Part shown: one piece after another, positions 32,437 through 39,923 of the stretch | How the letters are laid out: the number at the start of each line of letters is the position of its first letter | Numbering within the stretch: position 1 is the first letter of the stretch | Source: CAWDPQ01 sp049642465 | GTDB lineage: Bacteria > Acidobacteriota > Vicinamibacteria > Vicinamibacterales > 2-12-FULL-66-21 | NCBI GenBank assembly: GCA_049642465.1 | Contig: JBAROV010000102.1 | Coordinates: 1 to 44,640, forward strand | Reading direction: 5' to 3' | Length of the DNA stretch: 44,640 bases | Notes under the pieces: model-generated | What the model was told of the DNA's origin: nothing | Database searches by the model: none | Seen by the model: only the letters and a program-made list of their open reading frames with translations | Position numbers and translations under genes: made by a program

Positions 32437-33363
32437 TCAGCGCACGTACGTGTTGACGATTCGCCAGGACGTATCTTGCTTTGACAGATCGAACATCCAT
32501 TCGCGCGAGGCGACCTGGACGGGACGTGTGCCGATTCGAGGTTGAAACGTCGCGCTGCCGCGGCAGCGGGCGTTCGCCGTGCTCCCCGAGATGGTGATGC
32601 CGCAGGATTCCAGCGTGAGTCGCTGCGAGGTGATTTGCTCGAACGCGCGTTTGAGCTTTCGGCCGTCAACGTTCGGGTAGAGCGCCTTCGTCGCGCGCAC
32701 GTCAAGGCGCTCGAAGGCTCCGGTGTATTCGTCAAGGAGCTGACGAACGAGTTGTTCTTCTTGTTCTTCGCTGACGCCGCGTGCCGTCGAGGCGATCGGC
32801 GCAGGGCGGTAGGTCGGAGGTGGCGCGCCCATGTTCACGGCAGCAGCCGACGGCGCGTGCGGCGGCGGCGGAGGATCGTTGGCGGGCGGCATGGCGACCG
32901 CGGGCAGCGGTCTCTCGGACGTTATCGGTTCCGGTGCATCCGGAACGGCATTCGGTCCGGGTTCGTCGCGTTTCGGCTCATCGGTGAGCGCGACTGAAGG
33001 AGCGTGACGCGGTTGCAGTTCCGCAAGCCCCAGGGCGCGCGGAGCCTCACCGACCCCAGCCGTTCCCAGCGGTGTTTCAGAAACCGTATTGTTGACCTGA
33101 AGGACGCCGTCGGTTGCGGGTAGAGTCGCGTACACGAGCGAGTGGTCAACGATCACCGCGGGCGCTACTGTCGCGTCGGCTTGCTGCGCGGCGACACGGA
33201 CAAACGGACGGGGTGAAACCGCGGGCGCCAGGAGGCCGGGCCCAGCGGCTGACGGCAGGTGCATCGCGGCGCCAAGCGCGAGCATTAACACAGCTCGGCC
33301 GAGGCGGAAGGCGTATGCACCCTGCGCTGGGGAATCCGTTGTCAGCCCGTCGGTATAGATCAT
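32437..33363 (-). CDS. Exported protein with Pro/Ala-rich middle and NTF2-like C-terminus
   Basis: 308 residues from ATG 33363; the frame stays open to 33414, so the start is uncertain. A hydrophobic segment (AVLMLALGAAMHLPSAAG) may be a signal or anchor. Residues about 60-200 are low-complexity Pro/Ala. The C-terminal 110 residues (EEQEEQLVRQLLDEYTGAFERLDVRATKALYP ... REWMFDLSKQDTSWRIVNTYVR) look like an NTF2/SnoaL-type fold of the sort used as a ligand-binding or adaptor domain. Its partner and role are unknown. The stretch 33364-33561 upstream holds no gene. Confidence 0.65.
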   Translation of the reverse strand: MIYTDGLTTDSPAQGAYAFRLGRAVLMLALGAAMHLPSAAGPGLLAPAVSPRPFVRVAAQQADATVAPAVIVDHSLVYATLPATDGVLQVNNTVSETPLGTAGVGEAPRALGLAELQPRHAPSVALTDEPKRDEPGPNAVPDAPEPITSERPLPAVAMPPANDPPPPPHAPSAAAVNMGAPPPTYRPAPIASTARGVSEEQEEQLVRQLLDEYTGAFERLDVRATKALYPNVDGRKLKRAFEQITSQRLTLESCGITISGSTANARCRGSATFQPRIGTRPVQVASREWMFDLSKQDTSWRIVNTYVR

Positions 33364-33561
33364 GGCCTTGCGCGATGGGAGCAGTGCAATCCGCGCACCG
33401 TTCGTGACGCGCAAACGGCAGACGTCTCAGCTGGCCAAAGCGAACGGAGAAGCCCGAAAACAAAGGAATTTGCTCACCTGCCTGCGAGGTCAGCCAGAGT
33501 GCGATCCGTCGGCGAGGTTGACCGGGGAACCGCGGAGTACTCCCGTTCCGCAAGTGGGAAA

Positions 33562-34632
33562 CTAGCTGGCCCACGCCCGACGAAGGAACCGCGCGAAATT
33601 CCCGTGGGCAACGTTCGCCACGTCATCCTCGCTGAAACCGCGCGTGCGGAGCACGCCGGGCACGTTCCCCAGGTCGGCGATCGTGTGGATGTCGGCCGGA
33701 CATTGCTCTCGTCCGAAGGCGCCGTCGAGATCGGAGCCGATTCCGACGTGCCGCGCGTTGCCCGCCAGCTGGCAGACATGATCGATATGATCCGCAACCG
33801 TCTGTAGCGTCACGCCGGCCGACTCAGGCGTAGACTTGCCGCGCGTCCACCCCGGGACGAGCATCCACGCATCGAATGCGGCGCCAATCACCGCCCCACG
33901 GGAAACGAGTTCTCGAATTTGATCGTCTGAGAACTGCCGATTGTGGTTCACGAGCGCGCGGCAGTTGGAGTGGCTGGCCCAGACCGGACCCTGGAAATGA
34001 TCCAATGCCTCACGAAAGCTGTCGTCACAGAGATGGGTAACGTCAAGGATCATCCCGAGGCGATCCATCTCGGTCAGCAACTCCCGTCCTCGAGGTCCCA
34101 GACCGCCGCTCGCGTTCGTGCCTTGCGCATACACCCCTGGACCGTAATGCGCCGGACCGACAGCTCGCAATCCCTGTGCGTAGGCGCGTTCCAGATGAGC
34201 CATTGTGACGATTGAATCGGCTCCTTCCAAACTCAGCATGTAGCCGATTGGCTTGTTCACCGCGGCGCCGTCGCTCCATAAATCGAGGTGGCGATCGAGC
34301 GTGGCGCGATCGGTGATCGCCGCGAGTTCCCCACGCTCTTCCATCGCGCGGTACCAGGCCAGCTGTCCTTGCGTCATGGCCCACGCCTGTTCCTGCGAGT
34401 GCCACCCGGGAAGCGGGTTGTTCGCCGCCACAAATCGCGCGATTTGTGTGCCGACGCACAGACCGATTCGGCCGCGTCTCATTTCAATGAACGAGACGGT
34501 CCCTTTGCCGCGGTCCGGTTTGTCGTTCAGACCGTGCTCGCGCGCGCGGATCTCGTCGATTGGTCGACTGAAATCGCGATTCCACTCGAGCGCGTTCATC
34601 GCCAGGTCGAGATGGGCGTCAAATATCAGCAT
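33562..34632 (-). CDS. Membrane dipeptidase family (M19) peptidase
   Basis: 356 residues from ATG 34632 (GTG 34638 adds two). The binuclear zinc site of renal-dipeptidase relatives is present: FDAHLDLA (HxD), SLEGAD with the bridging Glu, DVTHL, ASHSNCRAL and GIGSDLDG. The family hydrolyses dipeptides, including those with a D-residue. No signal peptide is seen, so it is probably cytoplasmic. It starts a few bases after the GntP permease stop, which suggests uptake followed by cleavage of the same class of small molecule. Confidence 0.92.
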   Translation of the reverse strand: MLIFDAHLDLAMNALEWNRDFSRPIDEIRAREHGLNDKPDRGKGTVSFIEMRRGRIGLCVGTQIARFVAANNPLPGWHSQEQAWAMTQGQLAWYRAMEERGELAAITDRATLDRHLDLWSDGAAVNKPIGYMLSLEGADSIVTMAHLERAYAQGLRAVGPAHYGPGVYAQGTNASGGLGPRGRELLTEMDRLGMILDVTHLCDDSFREALDHFQGPVWASHSNCRALVNHNRQFSDDQIRELVSRGAVIGAAFDAWMLVPGWTRGKSTPESAGVTLQTVADHIDHVCQLAGNARHVGIGSDLDGAFGREQCPADIHTIADLGNVPGVLRTRGFSEDDVANVAHGNFARFLRRAWAS

Positions 34633-34642
34633 CGTCACCTGT

Positions 34643-35983
34643 TCACACGAGTCCGACTAACAGGACCACGGCCAAGCCCGCGACTGCGATGATCGTTTCG
34701 AGCACCGTCCACGTGGCGACGGTCTGAGGGACGTTCATATTGAAGTACTCCTTGACCAGCCAGAACCCTCCGTCATTCACGTGCGACGCGATGAGCGATC
34801 CAGTGCCAATCGCCACGACGAGCAGCTCCCGGTTAACGTCGGGCAACGCCTGGGCAATGGGCGCCATGATGCTCGCCGCCGTCACGCACGCGACGGTCGC
34901 CGAGCCAACCGATAGACGAAGCAGCGCAGCAATGACCCAACCAAGCATCAACGGCGACAGTTGCAGTCCGCCCATCGCCTGAGCGATGGCGGTGTCAACG
35001 CCCGCCGCATCGAGCACGCGCCCGAAGCCGCCGCCCGCGCCGACCACGAGGAGCACGCTCGCAATCGGCGGCAGCGACTCTTCGGCAAAACGCAACAACC
35101 GGACGCGATCGAAGCCGCACGCGCGACCAAACGTGTAGAGCGCGAGAAGCGTCGCCAGCAGCATGGCCACGAGGGGACTGCCGACCAACGCAATCCAGCG
35201 CCGAGGTGCGCTGTCTGGCAGTGTCGCCTGCGCGAGCGCCGCGAAGAGCATCAACAGCACCGGCATCAGGATCGTCGTCAGTGTTGAGGCCAGCGACGGC
35301 GCGCGCGAGGCGGTCGTCTGTCCAGTCAGTTGATCGGCCATCCCGCCCGGCTGAATGACGATCCGGCTGCCGATGTAACGGCCAAATACCGGCCCCCCGA
35401 GGATCGCCACCGGCAAGGCGACGAGCAACGAGTAGAACAAGGTTCCACCCGTGTCAGCGCCGAGACGTTCGATGGCAGCGAGCGGACCTGGATGCGGAGG
35501 TGTCAGTCCGTGAACGGCCGAGAGCCCGGCAACGAGCGGCACGCCGAGACGAACGAGCGGAGTGCCGGTTTGTCGCAACAGCGTAAACAGAACCGGTGCC
35601 AGTAAGACGAGTCCCACCTGGAAGAACACCGGCAACCCGATGATGAAACCCGACAGCATCAGCGCCCAGTCCAGACGGCGTGTGCCGAGCGTTCGAACCA
35701 ACCAGCCAGAGACGACAACCGCGCCGCCTGATTCCGCGAGCAGCTTGCCGATGACCGTGCCGAGACCGATCACCATCGCGATAAACCCGAGCGTGTCTCC
35801 AACACCTTGTTGGAACGCGCGAGGTATTTCTGCGAGCGGCATCCGTGCGCCCAGGCCAACGGCGAGCGATCCGATCGCAAGCCCGAGGAACGCGGGCAAT
35901 CGGGCCCAGGTGATGAGGAGGACGACTGATGCGACGCCGACAAGGGCGACGACGAGGAGCGGTAACGGATCGATTGGATTCAC
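34643..35983 (-). CDS. GntP family permease
   Basis: A 446-residue polytopic protein with about 12 helices. Signatures include IGLGTVIGKLLAESGGA, VFFQVGLVLLAPVLF, HGLTPPHPGP, VVGAGGGFGRVLDAAGV and HVNDGGFWLVKEYF, all typical of gluconate:H+ symporters. Related members import gluconate, hexuronates or other acids. It is co-directional and nearly contiguous with the M19 dipeptidase, so the real substrate may be a small peptide-like or acidic compound. It is divergent from the sugar dehydrogenase gene across 196 bases. Confidence 0.92.
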   Translation of the reverse strand: MNPIDPLPLLVVALVGVASVVLLITWARLPAFLGLAIGSLAVGLGARMPLAEIPRAFQQGVGDTLGFIAMVIGLGTVIGKLLAESGGAVVVSGWLVRTLGTRRLDWALMLSGFIIGLPVFFQVGLVLLAPVLFTLLRQTGTPLVRLGVPLVAGLSAVHGLTPPHPGPLAAIERLGADTGGTLFYSLLVALPVAILGGPVFGRYIGSRIVIQPGGMADQLTGQTTASRAPSLASTLTTILMPVLLMLFAALAQATLPDSAPRRWIALVGSPLVAMLLATLLALYTFGRACGFDRVRLLRFAEESLPPIASVLLVVGAGGGFGRVLDAAGVDTAIAQAMGGLQLSPLMLGWVIAALLRLSVGSATVACVTAASIMAPIAQALPDVNRELLVVAIGTGSLIASHVNDGGFWLVKEYFNMNVPQTVATWTVLETIIAVAGLAVVLLVGLV

Positions 35984-36179
35984 GCGCAGATGAGCTTAGT
36001 AGCGAACGGATCAACGGATCAAACCGGGCAACGGATCACGTAAGCGCGTTACTCCAGGCGTAACCGGGCCAGAGTCGCGTCGGATTTTTCTCGCGCAAAT
36101 TTCCCTTCGCTCCTCGGGCAGTCAACTTGCTCCGACTCTCCCGGTCTCAGCGTTTTCTCAAAGGAGCAGGAAATCTACG

Positions 36180-37715
36180 ATGAGCAAACTGATCCGTTCA
36201 CGAACTCTCCTCGCCGGTGCGGTTGTCGCGACAAGTGCGATCGCGGTCCTCAATCGACCAGTTGACGCGCAACTCACGCCCCCCTCGGTCGTCGATCCGC
36301 GGCTCGACGTCAGAACGGCAGCTGCCGGATTTGTGACTCCCGTGAGTCTCGCGTTTCTCGGCCCCAGCGACATGTTCGTTCTCGAGAAGAACACCGGGCG
36401 AGTGCAGCACGTTCTCAACGACGTGCAGACGACGGCGATCGATCTCGCGGTGAACAACGCGTCCGAGCGCGGTCTGCTTGGGATTGCGCTGCACCCGAAT
36501 TTCCCAGGCAGTCCCTACGTCTATCTCTATTGGACGTGCCGCACGTTTACCTCTGGCCCGGACCGATTTACCCCGGCACAGGACCACTGCGACGATACGC
36601 AGATGTTAGGACCAGATACCGGCGTCACGTTAGACGTGCCGCTGCGCGGCAACCGTGTTGATCGCTTCGTCTGGAACGGCGCCGCGCTGACCTACGATCG
36701 GAATCTCGTGACGCTACGCGCCTTCCAGTCCGACGGCGCGCCCGAACCTCCGGGGCAGGGAGACTCGGCGCAGAACCCCGCGGGAAATCACAACGGCGGT
36801 GTCATTCGATTTGGCCCCGATGGCAAGCTGTACATCATCATTGGCGACAACGGCCGCCGCGGTTGGTTGCAGAACCTCGCCGAAGGCCCGACCCCGCCAA
36901 CCGACGACGATCAATTTGGCGGGCCCGATCCCGACAACGCGCATCTGACCGGCGTCGTGCTCCGATTGAACGAGGATGGGACCACGCCGGCCGACAACCC
37001 GTTCTTTGCGGCCGGGCAGTCCCTCGGCGGGGAGGTTGGCGCCAACGTCCAGAAGATCTTCAGCTATGGCATCCGTAACAGCTTCGGGATGGCATTCGAT
37101 CCGATTGGCAGCAGCCTCTGGATTCAGGTAAACGGCGACGATACGTTCGACGAAATCGAGCGAGTCGAGGCCGGAAAAAATTCCGGGTGGGTGCAGATCA
37201 TCGGGCCCGCCAGTCGAATCGCCGAATTCAAGGGGATCGAGACCACGCTCGGCGCACGGACGCTCCAGCAACTTCGCTGGCCGCCGACCAATCTCGCTGA
37301 CACTCCACAAGAGGCGCGTTCGCGGCTCGTCATGCTGCCGGGAGCGCACTACGCGGACCCGGAGTTCAGCTGGCGATACGCCGTCGCGCCCGGTGGCATC
37401 GGGTTCATGTCGGGCCGCGCGCTCGGACCGCAGTACGAGGGCGACCTGTTCGTCGGCGCCGCCCGCACCAACCTCGAAGGCGGATACCTGTTCCGCTTCA
37501 ACCTGACGGGCAACCGTCTCAAGATCGGTGTGGACGATGCGCGGCTGGACGACCGCGTCGCCGACAACAGTGCGAAGTTCGATATCACCGAGAGTGAGAG
37601 TCTGCTCTTTGGACGGAATTTTGGCGTCGGGACCGACGTCCAGACCGGGCCGAACGGCAACCTCTATATCGTGTCGCTCGACCGCGGAGTCATCTACGAG
37701 GTGTTCCGGCGCTGA
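36180..37715 (+). CDS. PQQ-dependent-type glucose/sorbosone dehydrogenase-like exported protein
   Basis: This 511-residue protein has a Sec signal (LLAGAVVATSAIAVLNRPVDAQ). A six-bladed propeller of the GSDH family follows: TAAAGFVTPVSLAFLGP, NNASERGLLGIALHPNFPG, HNGGVIRFGPDGKLYIIIGDNG, SYGIRNSFGMAFDP, SGWVQIIGP and GSPYVYLYW. These periplasmic enzymes oxidise aldoses with PQQ as cofactor. No PQQ synthesis genes are in the window. AAAGGAG lies about 12 bases before the ATG. A strong hairpin follows the stop. Confidence 0.87.
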   Translation: MSKLIRSRTLLAGAVVATSAIAVLNRPVDAQLTPPSVVDPRLDVRTAAAGFVTPVSLAFLGPSDMFVLEKNTGRVQHVLNDVQTTAIDLAVNNASERGLLGIALHPNFPGSPYVYLYWTCRTFTSGPDRFTPAQDHCDDTQMLGPDTGVTLDVPLRGNRVDRFVWNGAALTYDRNLVTLRAFQSDGAPEPPGQGDSAQNPAGNHNGGVIRFGPDGKLYIIIGDNGRRGWLQNLAEGPTPPTDDDQFGGPDPDNAHLTGVVLRLNEDGTTPADNPFFAAGQSLGGEVGANVQKIFSYGIRNSFGMAFDPIGSSLWIQVNGDDTFDEIERVEAGKNSGWVQIIGPASRIAEFKGIETTLGARTLQQLRWPPTNLADTPQEARSRLVMLPGAHYADPEFSWRYAVAPGGIGFMSGRALGPQYEGDLFVGAARTNLEGGYLFRFNLTGNRLKIGVDDARLDDRVADNSAKFDITESESLLFGRNFGVGTDVQTGPNGNLYIVSLDRGVIYEVFRR

Positions 37716-37723
37716 TTCGCCTC

Positions 37724-37765
37724 GAACGGGGTGGGGCGGGGGCACCTCCTCGCCCTTCCCCGTTC
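37724..37765 (+). terminator. Terminator-like hairpin after the sugar dehydrogenase
   Basis: GAACGGGGTGGGGCG (37724-37738) pairs with CGCCCTTCCCCGTTC (37751-37765), with 13 of 15 positions complementary and a 12-base loop. It begins eight bases after the stop. The T-tract is absent, as is common in GC-rich genomes. Confidence 0.6.
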
Positions 37766-37905
37766 ACACAACTGCGCAAGAGTCTAGACACGCGGCCCAA
37801 AACATGCTTTCCTGCTGATACCGCGCTTTTCCAACATCAGAACCGGCCAGAATTCCGCGGCGGTCACGTGGGAGCGCGGACAGAACTGTAACAAGGGGGC
37901 CAAAA

Positions 37906-38808
37906 GTGTCATTTCGAGCCAGCGTTGCCGCTTTGCTCGTGTCGATAGGCGTCGCCGCGGTTGGGGCGCAGTCCGATCAGCGCCCCACCTTCCGCAGCTC
38001 TCTTGACCTCGTCTCGGTCGCGGTCGTCGTCCGCGGGCCGGATGGGCGGCTGGTCAAGGGGCTCCGCGCCTTGGACTTCGAGGTCCTGGACCGCGGGTCG
38101 GCGCAGCCGATCGTGCAGTTTCAGCCCGGCGAGGATGCGAGTGCGCGACTCGCGCTGCTCGTTGATGCGAGCGGCAGCATGGTTGTGGGTCCAAAACGCG
38201 AGCGGTCCCGGATCGCCACGGAACTGCTGGCTTCCGGTTTCAAAGAGACTGATGCGGCGAGCGTGTTCAGCTTCGACTCGCGAGTGCTGCGGCTGACACC
38301 GTTCACCAACGATCGTGATGAGTTGCGTGCTGCCGTCATGAGCGTGCAGCCGTGGGGCGTGACCTGCCTTTACGATGCAATCGTTCGCACGATCAACACC
38401 GTCGCGGACGAATCGCCTCGTACCCGTGCGGTGTTGCTCCTCACTGACGGCATCGACACGGCCAGCGTGAACTCTCCGACCGATGCCGCGAGCGCTGCCG
38501 CGGCCCTGGACATCCCCTTGTATGTTCTCTCAGTGGGCAAGGACGTCGCCGACGACAAGGCGTTTCCGTTGAATCCCGAGGCGACTGTCACCCTCAACGA
38601 CCTCGCCGGCCGCACCGGTGGATTGGCCACGGAAGCAGGGACTGCTGCGGAACTGAGCATGGCTACCCGTAACCTCCTGAACGAGCTTCGCCATCAGTAC
38701 GTTCTGGCATTTCAGGCAGGCACCGCCAAGGGCTGGCACGACCTCACCGTTCGCGTGAAACGCGGTCGAGTGCAGGCCCGGTCGCGCAACGGCTACCTCG
38801 TCTCCTAA
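37906..38808 (+). CDS. VWFA-related acidobacterial protein (1)
   Basis: The 300-residue exported protein starts with GTG, with AGGGGG about 8 bases before it. After the signal (VAAVGAQ) comes the acidobacterial N-terminal segment (FRSSLDLVSVAVVVRGPDGRLVKGLRALDFEV). A von Willebrand A domain follows with an intact MIDAS, DASGS at 87-91, with later WGVTCLYDAI and LLLTDGIDTA supplying the other metal positions. The C-terminus (LRHQYVLAFQAG ... VKRGRVQARSRNGY) is family-typical. VWA domains mediate metal-dependent protein contacts; the partner is unknown. Confidence 0.9.
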   Translation: MSFRASVAALLVSIGVAAVGAQSDQRPTFRSSLDLVSVAVVVRGPDGRLVKGLRALDFEVLDRGSAQPIVQFQPGEDASARLALLVDASGSMVVGPKRERSRIATELLASGFKETDAASVFSFDSRVLRLTPFTNDRDELRAAVMSVQPWGVTCLYDAIVRTINTVADESPRTRAVLLLTDGIDTASVNSPTDAASAAAALDIPLYVLSVGKDVADDKAFPLNPEATVTLNDLAGRTGGLATEAGTAAELSMATRNLLNELRHQYVLAFQAGTAKGWHDLTVRVKRGRVQARSRNGYLVS

Positions 38809-38873
38809 AAAGGGGGACTGTCCCCATTTTTCCGGACTGTCCGAATTTGGAAAAAGGGGACAGTCCCCCTTTT
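38807..38873. repeat. Nested palindrome array (GGACTGTCC / GGACAGTCC)
   Basis: Three palindromic words, GGGGACTGTCCCC, CGGACTGTCCG and GGGGACAGTCCCC, lie in a row. The first and third with their A/T flanks are reverse complements over about 23 bases with one insertion. Each word can fold alone, or the outer two can pair with each other. The array starts inside the stop codon of the VWFA gene and can act as a terminator: the last copy ends in CTTTT. Confidence 0.8.
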
Positions 38874-38905
38874 CGCGCAGTATCATTCTGGCCCCTGTAG
38901 GCAGG

Positions 38906-39802
38906 ATGATCAGCGTCAGGTACACTGCCAGTCTGCTGGTGCTGTCAGGTGGGCTGGGATGGACCGCTCAGGCGCCCGTTCCTCGTGACCTCACCGCGGA
39001 GCATCTCTTCACCAACAACATCGAAGGACCGGACGTCGATCGCTCCGGCCGGCTGTTTGTTGTCAACGTCGAGAAGGACGGCACCATCGGCCTGGTGCAC
39101 CCGGACGGGAAGGTCGAGAAGTTCGTCGATTTGCCCGCCGGCAGCACCGCCAACGCCATCAAATTCAATCGCGCGGGGATGATGCTTCTGGCCGACTACA
39201 CCGGCCACAACGTACTGCAGCTCGATCCCGCAACCCGCAAGATCACCACGTACGTTCACCGCGACGACTTCAATCAGCCCAACGACCTGGCCATCACGCG
39301 GGATGATGTGGTGTTTGCGTCTGATCCGCACTGGGCGAGCGGGACCGGAAAGCTGTGGCGCATCGACCGCGGTCCTGCCGAGGGCACCGGCACCGCCGTA
39401 CTCCTCGAAGACAAGATGGGAACAACCAACGGCATCGAACTGTCGCCGGATGAACGAACGCTCTACGTCGCAGAGAGCGTACAGCGTCGCATCTGGGCGT
39501 ACGACGTGGATGCCAAACACCAGATCTCGAACAAGCGGCTCCTGATTGCCTTACCGGACTACGGTCTGGACGGGATCAAGTGCGATCGAGAGGGCGCGCT
39601 GTATGTCACGCGACATGGCAAAGGCACGATTGCCGTCGTTTCGCCGCGAGGGGAAATAGTTCGCGAAATCCGCCTCAAGGGAACGAAGCCGAGCAATTTG
39701 GTGTTCGGTGGGACGGATGGCCGAACCGTATTCGTCACGCTGCAGGATCGCGGTGCGATTGAAACTTTTCGTACCGACGTGCCGGGCCGTACCTGGAAGT
39801 AG
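38906..39802 (+). CDS. SMP-30/gluconolactonase-like exported protein
   Basis: The 298-residue beta-propeller protein has a weak signal (TASLLVLSGGLGWTAQA). SMP-30-type motifs are IEGPDVDRSG, FNQPNDLAITRDD, TNGIELSPDERTLYVAESVQRRIW, GLDGIKCDREGALYV and PSNLVFGG. The Glu, Asn and Asp of these are the metal and substrate ligands in lactonases of the family. It may hydrolyse a sugar lactone made by a dehydrogenase such as the one at 36180. The gap to the dehydrogenase contains a VWFA gene, so direct coupling is unproven. Confidence 0.85.
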   Translation: MISVRYTASLLVLSGGLGWTAQAPVPRDLTAEHLFTNNIEGPDVDRSGRLFVVNVEKDGTIGLVHPDGKVEKFVDLPAGSTANAIKFNRAGMMLLADYTGHNVLQLDPATRKITTYVHRDDFNQPNDLAITRDDVVFASDPHWASGTGKLWRIDRGPAEGTGTAVLLEDKMGTTNGIELSPDERTLYVAESVQRRIWAYDVDAKHQISNKRLLIALPDYGLDGIKCDREGALYVTRHGKGTIAVVSPRGEIVREIRLKGTKPSNLVFGGTDGRTVFVTLQDRGAIETFRTDVPGRTWK

Positions 39803-39828
39803 ACGAATTTCAGGACTTTCCTATAGAA

Positions 39829-39846
39829 AAACCAAAATTTTGGTTT
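39829..39846. repeat. 18-bp perfect AT-rich palindrome
   Basis: AAACCAAAATTTTGGTTT is perfectly self-complementary and markedly AT-rich against a GC-rich background. It lies 26 bases after the SMP-30-like stop and 78 before the 955-residue gene. It could be a terminator stem, or an operator for the operon that follows. Confidence 0.7.
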
Positions 39847-39923
39847 GGCTCCAGTCAATTACAGGCCTTCGCTTTTTCCGCGTCCGAGTACACAATAGCC
39901 GCCTCTAATCGCGAGGTGGTTCC

